Assembly: GCA_946902875.1 (NCBI GenBank)
Contig: OX336336.1
Location: forward strand, 2,264,545-2,328,544
Direction: 5' to 3'
DNA: 64,000 nucleotides
Source: Nematopogon swammerdamellus
Taxonomy: Eukaryota > Arthropoda > Insecta > Lepidoptera > Adelidae
Shown here: piece by piece, positions 22,583 to 32,732 of the stretch
Layout of the letters: each line of letters begins with the position of its first letter
How positions within the stretch are numbered: the stretch's first letter is position 1
The notes under the pieces: model-generated
Told to the model about the DNA's origin: nothing
The model's input: only the letters and a program-made list of their open reading frames with translations
The model's database searches: none
Translations under genes and position numbers: made by a program

Positions 22583-23211
22583 ATTTTTTTTATGTAATCC
22601 GGTATTGGTGGCTGAGTCGGAAGGGCCAAAGCACTTTTTTTTTTATGGAAACTGACACGGTTGGCTACATCACCTACAACGTCCGTGATGTCAGCCCATA
22701 ACACCGGGTGAACTAGGTGCCATGTCAGTGCTTCCCCCTTTGATCGTCCCGGCTACACTGAACTGGTCGGAAAACACAAACTATTTACATAGCCGTTTAG
22801 ACCGACGTTTCATTCAGTGCGGTGGTACCAACCCGGGCGGGTTAAACCCTACCACCAAGTAAGATTAGGAGGAAAGGGACCTACAGTTTTACGAGGAATC
22901 CGAACCTCGGTCAGCCTCCAACGGTCAGCGGTCACCCATCCAAGTACTGACCGCACCCAGCGTTGCTTAACATTCAATAGCGACAGTTGACTGTCTGCAC
23001 CACTGAGCTATCGAGGCTCATGCTCCGATCAGCCAATATCACCTCCGAGTAGGTAGGTGCCATACCGGAGACTTCCCTGGATTGCTGGCTATACTGGACT
23101 AGAGGAGAACACAACCGAGGCTGCGGCCATCTTACATCCAGTACGGTGGTACCAACCCAGTCGGCTACAATTGGAGCATCAACAATCACCTAGTAAGGGG
23201 CAAGGGCAATG
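22583..23211 (-). repeat. SINE-D body split by SINE-A
   Basis: Bases 22583-22634 (TATGTAATCCGGTATTGG, GAGTCGGAAGGGCCAAAGCA) and 23019-23211 (TGCTCCGATCAGCCAATATC, GGAGACTTCCCTGGATTGC, CCTAGTAAGGGGCAAGGG) are contiguous in the copy at 63625. The element in between is therefore the younger one. Confidence 0.8.
22635..23018 (-). repeat. SINE-A, full length
   Basis: A complete 384-bp copy: T-run, body, B-box complement GGAATCCGAACC (T-to-C variants nearby), 5S-like complement CACCCATCCAAGTACTGACC, and A-box complement CCACTGAGCTATCGAGGCT. A useful reference for the family. Confidence 0.9.
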
Positions 23212-23275
23212 TGGTACGATATATTAACTGATACGGAACCCTCACGCCGCGAGTCTAACTCGCACTTGACTGGTC

Positions 23276-23555
23276 TTTTGATAACGCCATTATCGTAAAC
23301 AAACACCGGGCGCGGATGCCTGCACTACACGTACGAAGTACACTAACAGCCAGTAGCTATAATCAACATTTTTTTATAGTCAAAATAAGTAAAGTAGCAT
23401 TGAAAAAAATTATAATAATAAAAAGCGTAAAACTACGGACTGCTAAAGTTGGTGGGACATGTGAAACTTGTAGTGACATCTGTCGGCGATTAGCGCCAAC
23501 TATAATCGCCAAGTAATTCGTGTTTGTTTAAGAAATAATCTATATAACATTTCAT
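23276..23555. other. Unassigned DNA
   Basis: Nothing recognised. Confidence 0.3.
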
Positions 23556-23765
23556 TTTTAACCCCCGTTGCTATGGGGGGTTGTTATAAGTTTAACGTGT
23601 GTCTTTATGGGTGTGTCTGTCTGTGGCATCGTAGCTCCCAAACGGATGGACCGATTTGGATGCGTTTTTTTTTATTAGAAAGCTGGTTTAATCGGGATGT
23701 TTGTAATCATGTAATTAAGTAATCAAAACATAAGTGGACCGATTTGCATGCATTTTTTTAAAAAA
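23556..23765 (+). repeat. Dispersed repeat F
   Basis: CCCCCGTTGCTATGGGGGG hairpin start, then TAAGTTTAACGTGTGTC and AAACGGATGGACCGATTTGG. ACCGATTTGCATGCATTTTTT ends in a small palindrome (TGCATTTTTTTAAAAAAATGCA region). Confidence 0.6.
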
Positions 23766-24109
23766 ATGCATGCACATAATTGCTTTTAAAAGCATGATCA
23801 TATATTGCCGTAAGTAATTACCTACGTTACACGGTTGTCTGTCGTCGGTCGCCGCTTGTAGAAAGCTTGCTTTATTTATATTAGGATTACATATTTACTA
23901 TATAAAAGCTTCGTACAATAAACACTTTCTGTGCGATGCAATGGCTCGACCATATTCCGACCAAACAATCAATTTAAATCATAAAAACCCAAAACGTTAC
24001 GTTCATTGTGATAAACAACTTGCATGTTACTTAAAAATCTTACACAAATTACTCAATTCCTTCTCTAACTTACACCGGAACGAATTCGCACACTGAAATT
24101 CTAACAGGG

Positions 24110-24340
24110 CCGTCGAATGTTTAGCTCGCACAAAAGCAGCATTACGCCTGCGCGGGAGTCGCGCCCGTGCTCGCGTTTGTGTGCGCGTGCGTTTGTGTGC
24201 GCGCGCGCCTGTGTGAAGGTCAGACGGCGGCGTCATTTCCTGGTCATTGCCGCCCGCGCCTCCTGCGCGTCGCGTCGTCGTCGCATCCACCGCGTATACA
24301 CGTCCACACTGTGTACCCTACGCGTACCCACCCGCCACCG
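24110..24340. promoter_or_regulatory. GC/CpG island, possible promoter
   Basis: CpG- and GT-rich (GTGCGCGTGCGTTTGTGTGC). GAAGGTCA at 24215-24222 matches a monomeric nuclear-receptor half-site. No protein-like frame. Bases 23766-24109 before it are AT-rich and unassigned. Confidence 0.25.
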
Positions 24341-24711
24341 CCAGTACCCAACCCTGAGTACACAGCTATTCCACTGCCTTAACACGTTCCTGTAGGTATT
24401 CTATTAACGACTTGGGCGCAAGAAGATAGGTAGCATTTTATTCTCCTAGTATAGCATGGACGGCCCAACCTGGGGCGAACACACGTACGCACACAAATGC
24501 ATTTCTCTAATACAAATGCTTGACATGCACCTATACATGGCCTGAGCACTACTACACTCGCAGAATTTTATGCTCACCGTCATGCGTGAATGTATTTGTA
24601 CGCCTCAGGTTAGAAAGAACGACCATACACGATGCGTTAAAATGTTCGTTCTAAATTTTAATTTGGCAACACATCCGGGCCCTTTGCAAGTAGGAGAAGG
24701 TTTCAATGAAA

Positions 24712-24862
24712 ATACATACATAGCGTCACGCCTGTTTCCCGGTGGGGTAGACAGAGACAACGGATTTCCACGTGCCACGATCCTGACACACCTCTGCCGC
24801 CTCTTCCACTCTCATAATGTTCTTCATGCATTCTCGTCTGTTACGGGTACTACACACTATCG
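24712..24862 (-). repeat. Dispersed repeat I
   Basis: AGCGTCACGCCTGTTTCCCG to TTACGGGTACTACACAC, the complement of 14648-14815. Bases 24341-24711 before it are unassigned. Confidence 0.7.
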
Positions 24863-25067
24863 CACACATGCCCGATCTGATCCAGGTACGTGTACTGTAC
24901 ATATCTAGTAAATAATATACATAGTAACGTAAAGAAAATTTCGCAATTTAATTTGATTGAGAATTTCAATACAGTCTTAGTAGGCAATGTTAGGGAAACT
25001 CTACCTCTCTACACATTTTTACAGATGTTTTGGCCTACCGAAAAATCTTGATAATAAGAGTATTGGT

Positions 25068-25451
25068 CAGTCTCGATAGCTCAGAAAGTCGACTGTCGCT
25101 ATTGATTGTTAAGCAACGCTGGGCCGCTCAGTACTTGGATGGGTGACCGCTGGACCGTTGGGGGCTGACCGTGGTTCGGATTCCACGTAAAACTGTAGGT
25201 CCCTTCCCTTCTAACCTTACTAGGCGGAAGGTTCAACCCGCCCGGGTTGATACCACTGCACTGAAAGAAACGTCGGCCGAAACGGCTATGTTAATAGTTT
25301 GTGTTTTCCCTCCAGTTCAGTATAGCCGGCACGACCGAAGGGAAGCACTGACATGGCACCTAGTTCAACCGGTGTTATGGGCTGACATTAGGGATGTTGT
25401 AGGTGTTGTAGCCAACGGTGTCAGTTTCCATAAAAAAAATTTAAAAAAAAA
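25068..25451 (+). repeat. SINE-A, full length
   Basis: The A-box region is slightly deleted (TCTCGATAGCTCAGAAAG). The 5S block is very well kept (TTGTTAAGCAACGCTGGG...CAGTACTTGGATGGGTGACC). B-box GGTTCGGATTCC. Ends in A-rich TCCATAAAAAAAATTTAAAA. Confidence 0.9.
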
Positions 25452-25804
25452 CAGTTCGAGTTGGCTCTATTATTATCGTAGCAAAGGACACAGTTTGCGC
25501 GCTATGCGTAAAGTATCAGAATATCTGCCGAGCGCTCACCTACATACACACCGAGATGGGCCGATATTCGCTGCGCTTGTCCTGCCTGCTCCCTCCCTCG
25601 CCGCTCCCGGCGCGATGGTGCGACGGCCGAGGAGCAGACGGCTCCTCTTTGTGTTGGCGAGCCAGTCTTGCATATGTTTGCATCAGTTGAAATGCATTAT
25701 CTCGCTTGCTTCCTTCACATTACGCATAGCTTTGAGACGCATCTTGATAGCTCCGTAGAAGAAGGAATCGACCTTGTTCATTTAAGATAAATACTTAATA
25801 TTTT
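25452..25804. other. Unique stretch with a GC-rich core
   Basis: CTCCCTCGCCGCTCCCGGCG near 25590. The long plus-strand frame spanning SINE and this region is not protein-like. Confidence 0.3.
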
Positions 25805-25912
25805 TTTTATGTAAACAAACATGGGTGGCTGTGTCGAGAGACCAATGGTACAGTCGACAGAGCCAAAAACCCCTCTCCTCGCGAAACCACGCTCAGTGAG
25901 GCGCCATGCCAG
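25805..25912 (-). repeat. SINE-like fragment O
   Basis: GTGGCTGTGTCGAGAGACC, AGTCGACAGAGCCAAAAAC and CCTCGCGAAACCACGC match, inverted, the piece at 49718-49820. Confidence 0.6.
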
Positions 25913-26082
25913 CATATTTGCGGACTGTTGCTAGGCTGTCTAACCCGTTGATACGACGTTTGGAGACACCCAGGTTAAAGGATTCGGGAAACACACTCGT
26001 CGGGAGACAGTTCCACACCCTAGCGTTGCGACAAAGCGGTCGTAGCGGTCCTTCATAATGAAGGACACACAACTTTAACAAT
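25913..26082 (-). pseudogene. LINE ORF2 C-terminal end fragment
   Basis: The minus frame contains RVWNCLPTSVFPESFNLG and SKRRIN, the typical last segment of Jockey/CR1-like ORF2 (the RxWNxLPxxVFP motif). It is a short remnant with no catalytic part. Confidence 0.7.
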
Positions 26083-26084
26083 TT

Positions 26085-26164
26085 GTTGTTTATTGTTTAT
26101 TGATCATGCATATGACATTAAAACTGCGCTCGAACTTGTCCACAATTTGTTCTATCCGGTTCGA
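26085..26164. repeat. Short shared repeat piece
   Basis: TTGTTTATTGATCATGCATA...CTCGAACTTGTCCACAATTTG is also inserted in the SINE-A at 10870-10922. Confidence 0.5.
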
Positions 26165-26370
26165 TTACACCCACGAAGAAGAATCGTCGTCGTCCCACCT
26201 GGCGGGTGGTCTTCCCACACCCCGTTTTCCTGTCCACGGCCGCCAGTGTAGGGCACGGTTACTCCAACGGTCGTTGTCTCTTCGGCTAACGTGCCCAGCC
26301 CACAGCCACTTGAGCTTAGCCATCAGGTGTCCAATATCTACTAAACAGCTAAACAGCAGACTAAACAACT
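26165..26370 (-). pseudogene. LINE ORF2 C-terminal fragment (GHVSRR...GKRGVGRPPARW)
   Basis: The minus frame reads KLKWLWAGHVSRRDNDRW and WRPWTGKRGVGRPPARWDDD. Non-LTR elements of insects carry this W-AGH-R...R-WRP-GKR--GRP--RW-DD signature near the end of ORF2. No upstream RT is seen here, so it is a 5'-truncated remnant of a different element from the one at 25913. Confidence 0.75.
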
Positions 26371-26422
26371 ATCAATAAAACAGTAAAAATGTGTAATTCT
26401 GTCAAGTACAAAATTAATTAAT

Positions 26423-26673
26423 TAAGGGATAAGGACAAGATGCCGTGCTAAAGGGCGGCAGGCTCGCCACCTCTCACCTTGGCACGGTCCTTCCACCGAG
26501 TCATGCAGCAGGTGGGGCAGCTTCGTGCCTTACTTGCTGCTTGATCGATTGAAACTTGTTCGAATACTTTGCGAAACGTGGCGGTCGGTGTTGTGCTGTA
26601 ATTTACCAGAGTTCTTGCAGCACAACACCGATTACTCTGCTTATCCCGATTGTCGGGATTCAGCGTGTGTGCA
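26423..26673 (+). repeat. SINE-B, 5'-truncated
   Basis: AAGGGATAAGGACAAGATGC to ATTGTCGGGATTCAGCGTGT. Confidence 0.85.
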
Positions 26674-27107
26674 AAATTTATTTTGTTTCCTTGAAGAACG
26701 GTTGTTTCATATTACTGAAAATATTTCCGTTATTTCAGGCCATACTGCTTGGATCTAGTTTGAACAATATGTTTGCACGTGTGTGTTTGCGCTGTTTTCT
26801 AAACAAAACGTAACGTCGTTAGCCACCTACATGCACGACGAGATGGAACGGTGCCACACGTAGCGCTCTGCTATTCAAAATACCTACACGTAAATAAATA
26901 AATGATTTCACAATGTGCTCTGTGTGACCTTTGAATATACGAGAGAGGAAGTGGAAGTTTAGTTATCTATTTCCCAACATATTTTTCGGCTCTCTCGTAA
27001 CATAGATTATTCTCTTATCAATGTGAAATTATTTAAACAACAGGTTAAATATGATTTCATTAGAATAGAATGTGTGCATATTTTAACTAATATGAAAAAT
27101 TTAATTT
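26674..27107. other. Unassigned DNA
   Basis: AT-rich, no recognised content. Confidence 0.3.
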
Positions 27108-27407
27108 GACGATTAAACCGTTGAGGCTGGCCGTTGGTCGGATTTCACGAAAAACGTCCCTCCCTTATCTACACTAATATTATGAAGAGTCAAAGTTTGT
27201 AAGTTTGTAAGTTTGGATGTAGGAGGTAATCTCTGAAAATACTCATCCAATTAAAAAAATTCTTTGCCTAATATTTAAAATGGACCTTCAGGATGGGCGG
27301 ACATAGGTTATGCGAGAGAAGCCGCGGGCTTAATAATCTTAATAAGATTTTCCGACCAGTTTAGTGCAGCCGGCACGACTGAAGGGAAGCACTGACATGG
27401 CACCTAG
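27108..27407 (+). repeat. SINE-A remnant split by Hel-2
   Basis: 27108-27167 (CCGTTGAGGCTGGCCGTTGG) and 27358-27407 (GTTTAGTGCAGCCGGCACG, TGACATGGCACCTAG) belong to one SINE-A. Much of its body is missing. Confidence 0.65.
27168..27335 (+). mobile_element. Hel-2 Helitron nested in a SINE
   Basis: 5' end TCTACACTAATATTATGAAG after an A (Helitrons insert between A and T), then GGTAATCTCTGAAAATAC and AGAGAAGCCGCGGGCTTAAT. The CTAG terminus is not intact. Confidence 0.65.
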
Positions 27408-27410
27408 ATG

Positions 27411-27477
27411 ATACATACATACATATCATTTACGCCGAATCCCGACAATCGGGGTAAGCAGAGTAATCGGTGGTAGT
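27411..27477 (-). repeat. SINE-B 3' fragment
   Basis: (ACAT)n, then CGAATCCCGACAATCGGGG and GCAGAGTAATCGGTGG. Confidence 0.75.
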
Positions 27478-28357
27478 ATACGAGAATAAGTATAAAAATA
27501 AACGCTATGAACCAACGTATGAGTCCTTCATAAATTCATAATGCAGCATAATGCAGGATCGTTAAAAATGTTCGCAGCCCGTAGAAGCGGTCCGCGGTCT
27601 ATAGGGCAAGCGGTGAGTTCAGACAGACGGTGATGCTATTTATAGTACTCCCTGGAATGTGTACACCATGGCTTGACTATACTATGCCGCGTGAGTACAC
27701 TGACGCATGTTTTGCCATAAAATATGGGTGGGCCGTGGGGTTCCCGTCTCCTGTTGTACTTTAGAGTACTTGACGAAGTGAAATAAGGGGCTCCGAGAAA
27801 GAAAATATAGGACAGCATGTAAGTTTTAAACGAAACTTTTAAGCGCCAATAACTTTTTAAATATAAAATATAATTTTTAATGTAAAATGACAAATACTCG
27901 AAATTTAATGAAAAACAAACATACTTAACAGGCGAATTTAATGCTTTGCTGAATTCTTTACAAATTAAACGTGGATGGGTATCCTTTTGTGATTTTGTGT
28001 AGCCTACTTTTGCTCCGCCTGCAACTCTAGGGTTCGATTATTTTTATTTCATACATTTTTGAAGTCGGTTTTTATTTTTTTTATAAATAGTTTTTCGTAA
28101 ATGAAAGAATACAGTTTTACCCGAAATATCAAAGGGGAGACGTGAAACATGTCCTCTTTTTTTGTCTGGACCATCTGGTAACCCTGCTGGCAACCCTAGT
28201 GGGGTAGTGCGCGGTATGGACCGGCTAGGCTGGCCGTGTGGCAATCATCTTTGCCCTTCTCTTATGGGCTACTGTAAACATAACTTTATTTTATTACTAA
28301 CCTACCTAAGCGTAAAGGTAAGCTTGTAATTATTGCCCTACACACCACACCACGTCC
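27478..28357. other. Mostly unassigned DNA
   Basis: 27915-27975 resembles LINE tail K (CAGGCGAATTTAATGC). GAAGTCGGTTTTTATTTTTT near 28061 is a common retroposon end phrase. No gene seen. Confidence 0.3.
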
Positions 28358-28408
28358 AGCTGACATCGCGGATGTAGGTGATGCAGCCAACCGTGTCCAG
28401 ATTACATG
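28358..28408 (+). repeat. SINE-A 3' tail scrap
   Basis: GCTGACATCGCGGATGTAGG and CAGCCAACCGTGTCCAG. Confidence 0.7.
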
Positions 28409-28460
28409 AGAAAAATCAAGTAAATGGTTTACAAAAAAACAAAACATTCATATCATATCA

Positions 28461-28838
28461 TCAATACTAATAATAAATCTGTAAGGGATGATCATGGAGT
28501 AAGTTACTTTGTTTTATGAGATATTGCGTTTGTAGACTCTATGTATGACACTAAAATTAAATTGACGATTTTTAGAAATCTTTTCTGTATTTATGTATGT
28601 ATGTTCCTCCGTAACTCTTAAACCGATCACCTGAATTCGATGAAACTTCGTACAAGCACATTTACCTATACGAGACACAGGATAGGCTAAATAAATTCAT
28701 TTCCGGTTACTCTAAGATATGGCTTTCATACAAACCGAATTGTTCCGTGCTCCAAAATAAAGGAACGGTAGCGGGCTTACTTACTTTCTTATTTTTAAAT
28801 ACGAATTTCACGCGAGCGAAGCCACGGGCAAAAGCTAG
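28461..28838 (+). mobile_element. Hel-1, complete non-autonomous Helitron
   Basis: 5' TC (TCAATACTAATAATAAATCT) to 3' CTAG (GGGCAAAAG + CTAG). It is flanked by A on the left and T on the right, as Helitron insertion requires, with a GC-rich terminal hairpin (GCGAGCGAAGCC). 378 bp and no coding capacity. The best reference copy in the window. Confidence 0.85.
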
Positions 28839-28839
28839 T

Positions 28840-29095
28840 ACATACATAACAGAACACAAAAACATACCACACGCTTTATCCCGACAACCGGCGTAAGCAG
28901 AGTAATCGCTGTTGTGCTGCAAGGACTCTGTTAAATTGCAGCACAACACCGACCACCGCGTTTCGCAAATTATTCGGACAAGATAACTATCAAGCCGCAA
29001 GTAAGGCACGAAGACCAACCTACTGCCAGACTCGGTGGACCGTGCCAACGGGAGAGGTGGCTAACCTGTCCTTTAGCACGGCATCTTGTCCTTTT
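28840..29095 (-). repeat. SINE-B inserted right at the Helitron end
   Basis: CATACCACACGCTTTATCCC to TAGCACGGCATCTTGTCC. It abuts Hel-1 at its T target base. Confidence 0.8.
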
Positions 29096-29096
29096 C

Positions 29097-29157
29097 CTTG
29101 GCTACACTGAACTAGACGGAAAACACGAACTATTTATTATAGCCGTTTCGACCTTAT
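29097..29157 (-). repeat. SINE-A fragment
   Basis: CTACACTGAACTAGACGGAA and TTATAGCCGTTTCGACC. Confidence 0.75.
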
Positions 29158-29172
29158 AGGTCGAGAGTCACT

Positions 29173-29784
29173 GACTAAGCCAGTGATTCGCAAACTGGGT
29201 GCCGCGGCAACCCGGGGTGCCGCGAACCTACGCCAGGGGTGCCGCGAAAAAGTGCACATTATTTGACCGAGCGAGCGCGAAGCGCGAGCGAAGCGTCTCC
29301 GTTTCAGCTTGGGCAAAAATGCGTACGTATGTCCGGATGTCCGGCTGTTTCTCAACAAGTTTTTGGTAATTTTTCAAAATCGCTGAGCCATGGGGGTTGA
29401 GGTGCGCCGGTGAACATGTATTCAGTTTTAAGCTATGCAAAAACAGACTCGCGAGGTCTACAGCTCACAGAGCCACTCACAAGTAGTAAATAATTAAATT
29501 CAAAATAAGTATAAAAGTAATGTACCTACCTACATACTTAATCAAAATAATAATGAAACATTTACATTTCGATGCGTAACTTTTACGCATCGCAAAATTT
29601 TGTTTTTTATTCCTTTCAAAAATGTTACTTGATTTACATATTTGCATGCTTCGTTTATCATAGTTCAGATATTATGATGCCTATGAAAGACATAAACCGA
29701 ATATTAAAGCGGTGTGCCGCACAATTTCTTGAACGGGTTAAGGGCGCCGTCAGCTAAAAAAGTTTGAGAACCACTGGACTAAGC
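29173..29784. mobile_element. hAT-family non-autonomous transposon with perfect 8-bp TSD
   Basis: Target duplication GACTAAGC lies at 29173-29180 and 29777-29784. The element (29181-29776, 596 bp) begins CAGTGATTCGCAAACT and ends AGTTTGAGAACCACTG. These are inverted ends of the hAT type, whose consensus in many animals is CAGTGGTTCTCAAACT. The interior has GGTGCCGCG repeats at 29200-29250 (three times) and GAGCGAGCGCGAAGCGCGAG. No transposase frame survives. Confidence 0.9.
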
Positions 29785-29807
29785 CATTGGTTATGTAGCG
29801 TAATGGT

Positions 29808-29930
29808 ATATAGCCTATAGTGAGCGTCAAGAATTACTCTTTCCATTGGTGCAAAAATCTGTTCAGCCGTTCCGGAGTTTACCTCAAACATACATACAGA
29901 CAGACGTTCCCTTTTATTATAAGAAGTAGA
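29808..29930. repeat. Retroposon or Helitron-type tail
   Basis: Shares TTGGTGCAAA, GTTCCGGAGTTTACCTCAAAC and CAGACAGACG with 8990-9080. Confidence 0.5.
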
Positions 29931-30151
29931 TATATATCACAACAGGAAACAAGAGATTAGTTCGGGAAACATTAGATTTCAGTTTTATCGCAGCGAGGGG
30001 TTCGCACAGCGAAAAGCCTCTTATCTTGTCTATTGTGTTATGTCATAGATTAGGTAGCTCAATTGTAACTACTTATTTAAATAATAAGTAAATAGCAGCT
30101 ATTATAATATATAGCTGTTAGTCAGCTATAATAGTAAAGTTAACTGCTTTC

Positions 30152-30380
30152 CTATCCTGTGTCGCGTATAGTTATATGTGCTTGTATTCATAGTTTCATC
30201 AAATTCAGATGATCGGTTTAAGAGTTATGGAGGAACATAAATATATACATACAGAAAATATTTCTAAAAATCGTCAATTTAGTTTTACAATCATAGATAG
30301 AGTCTACAAACTCAGTATCTCATAAAACAAAGTAACTTACTCCATGACCATCCCTTACAGATTTTTTATTAGTATTGATA
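30152..30380 (-). mobile_element. Hel-1 5' part
   Basis: TATCCTGTGTCGCGTATAG to CCATCCCTTACAGATTTTTT and TTAGTATTGATA. The 3' half is missing. Bases 29931-30151 before it are unassigned. Confidence 0.75.
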
Positions 30381-30851
30381 TTGATTGAAGAAGAGAGAAG
30401 ATTGTTAGGAATCAAAGGAGGAACTTAAGTGTAACTTATCTCTACATCGTATAAAGCAAAGTCTGTCTGTTGGCGATAAACCCTGGCTATAGCCCCTGAC
30501 CCGGTGTGCGGTTTTTTTCCTTTGTACAGATAGAGTATTTAATAATAAATACAATACAATTTTAGTATAACTTCCCATAATAAAATCATACATACTTGTT
30601 TTTTTTTTCAGATTTTAATTATAATTTTTGTTTTCAATTGTTTTCTTTCAAAAAGATGTGGTTTTAATATCTGGCGCGGAGTCGTAACTCCAATTAATTA
30701 GATAGGCGAAATTATGTGGCCGAGGACATTCAGCACACATTTTAACACGCGACGCCAAATGTTGGCGTTGCTAGATAGAACGCAACATGCTCATTCATAT
30801 TAATTCTAAAATTTTACGAACATACAAAATTAACATAATCACAATCATCAA
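30381..30851. other. Unassigned DNA
   Basis: No recognised features. Confidence 0.3.
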
Positions 30852-31227
30852 TCAATACTAATAATAAATCTGTAAGGGATGGTGATGGAGTAAGTTGCTT
30901 TGTTTTATGAGATACTGCGTTTGTAGACTCTATGTATGATAATAAAACTAAATTGAGGATTTTTAGAAATATTTTCCGTATTTATGTATGTTCCTCCATA
31001 ACTCTTAAACCGATTATCCGAATTTGATGAAACTTAGTACAAACATATATAACTAACTATACTGAACACAGGATAGGCTAAATAAACTGTTCCGGTTATG
31101 CTAAGATGTGGCTCTCATACAAATCGAATTGTTCCGCGCGCCGAAATAACGGTACGGTAGCGGGCTTACTTACTTTCTTCTTTTTAAATAGGAATTTCAC
31201 ACGAGCGGAGCCGCGGGCAAAAGCTTG
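30852..31227 (+). mobile_element. Hel-1, near-complete copy
   Basis: TCAATACTAATAATAAATCT to GAGCCGCGGGCAAAAG + CTTG. The terminal CTAG has mutated to CTTG. Confidence 0.8.
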
Positions 31228-31319
31228 TATACTTATTATATATTAATATATTTTTGCTCCACATCAAAAAAGTCAAAAATCCAAAGGAATCACGTAACAT
31301 TACGTTATACGCATGGCAC

Positions 31320-31365
31320 ACTAATGCATTTAATATGTATTTACACACACACACACATACGGGCG
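31320..31365. repeat. (CA)n microsatellite
   Basis: TTTACACACACACACACATACG. Confidence 0.8.
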
Positions 31366-31452
31366 ACGCTACCTGGTGTTAAGTATATAACACAAGTATT
31401 AAGTGCTTGTATGTATGCATAATGACAATGTAGTCAGCATACCAGTCTCGTT

Positions 31453-31689
31453 CTAATCATTTACAGGTCGTTGAATCCGCGCTGTGTCAAATCTGGTTTT
31501 CTTAGAATCAACGCTTCCGCCATCAGCAGCTCCTTGCGTGGAGACGTCAACAAAACCAAGTGACATGAGTTGGTTTTCTATCGATCGTTTAAACATCGCG
31601 GTTTTATTCAGTTGTTCAGTTGTTTTGTTTCCGTGTTCGCTGGCTCGGGTGTTTGATCTCGGAAGGTTTCGACCAGTTTTTAGGATCAA
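31453..31689 (-). other. Unrecognised open frame, possible remnant of a coding repeat
   Basis: The 78-residue minus-strand frame contains FKRSIENQLMSLGFVDVST and VDSKKTRFDTARIQRPVND. Its composition is more protein-like than the other non-genic frames, with no low-complexity run or repeat shadow. I do not recognise the family. It could be a piece of a transposon protein or chance. Confidence 0.2.
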
Positions 31690-32379
31690 TTTCCTATATA
31701 AAAAAAAATCTGGTTTGGACCTAATGACATTTTATTTTTAGGAAGGTTCTGCCTGACCCTCTTACATAGATACATAGATAAGAGTGAGTGACTTCCTTTG
31801 TGGCAAAGGTCCATCCATAAATTTTCAGGTGTGCTTTTGTACCGCCTTCTACCAAGATCAAAATATTATTTAATACTTTTTAGGGGTTGAAGTCGGTTCA
31901 ATGTTTTTTTAAACAGATTTTTTATTTCACATTTTTAGTAATATCACATAATATTGAAATCGGTTGACGGGAAGTGGGTGATTGAAAAATTCCTTAGTGT
32001 GAAAGTGTTCACCCTTATTTTTCCACCCTTAGGGGTGGTATTCTTTCATACAATTTGCGAAAGGACCCTCCGCCTGAGATCTACCCTACTCATGAAAAAA
32101 AAAAAAAATTAAAATCGGTTGAGAATTGGCGGAGAAATGGAGTAACATACACACAAATAAAAAAAACATACAGACGAACTGAGAACTTCCTCCTTTTTGG
32201 AAGTCTCATGTTTCGGTACATAAATGCACGTGGTGCGAGCGAGAGGAGTGAGACGGTTACCTAACATCGCCACCACTAAACACGTGCTTGAGTTCATTCA
32301 CTCACTCACTTGTTTTGTCAAACCAACGCCCGATTTGCGGATAAACAATTTTTTTGATCGCGTACGCAAATCGTGGATT
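31690..32379. repeat. Probable LINE/SINE 3' material
   Basis: GTTGAAGTCGGTTCAATG, GGGAAGTGGGTG, AAAATCGGTTGAGAATTGG and CGAACTGAGAACTTCCTCC are typical lepidopteran retroposon 3' phrases. Boundaries cannot be set. Confidence 0.35.
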
Positions 32380-32465
32380 AGGCGGCGTTCACACACACAA
32401 GCACACACACGTCACACACATCCACCGGCCGCGCACGCGCTCTACCCACACACACACACGCACAG
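32380..32465. repeat. (CA)n-rich tract
   Basis: Interrupted CACA runs with CG-rich interruptions. Confidence 0.8.
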
Positions 32466-32641
32466 ATCGAATTACTCACGGAACACTTGTTGGCATCTTA
32501 CACCAGATTTATTATTTTCGACCTTGTCGAAATCATGTACCAGTACGTCGCTGTACCGGTGTGTCATACCTGTGGTTCAATTACACAAAACGGGTGTATA
32601 ACGCACTTCTATTGCAGTACAACCATCGACGTATTATATAA

Positions 32642-32700
32642 GGGGGGGGAGGGGGTTAGGGGGTCTGGACCAGCCCCCCCCCCCCCCCCCCACCCCACCC
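32642..32700. repeat. G-run / C-run block, potential G-quadruplex
   Basis: Three G-runs of 5-8 on the + strand (32642-32663) are followed after GTCTGGACCAG by an uninterrupted run of about 18 C and CACCCC repeats. The two halves could also pair with each other. Confidence 0.85.
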
Positions 32701-32732
32701 TTCGACACGCAGTTTACACTAGATTCAATTAC

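Larger units (their letters stand above)
22367..23275 (-). repeat. Repeat G-like element carrying a two-level nested insertion
   Basis: Left part 22367-22450 (GAGGGTTCCGTACCAAAACGG). Right end 23228-23275 (GATACGGAACCCTCACGCCGC, CTCGCACTTGACTGGT). Between them lies a SINE-D that itself holds a SINE-A. Whether left and right belong to one original copy is inferred from orientation. Confidence 0.5.

Noticed and set aside
25068..25190. 5S rRNA gene
   Set aside because: Only the internal promoter part resembles 5S. The 5' and 3' stems are replaced by tRNA-like sequence, and the unit is dispersed with SINE bodies.
25171..25758. 195-residue plus-strand frame
   Set aside because: The first half is SINE-A sequence and the second is unique non-coding DNA. 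The frame runs across the repeat boundary.
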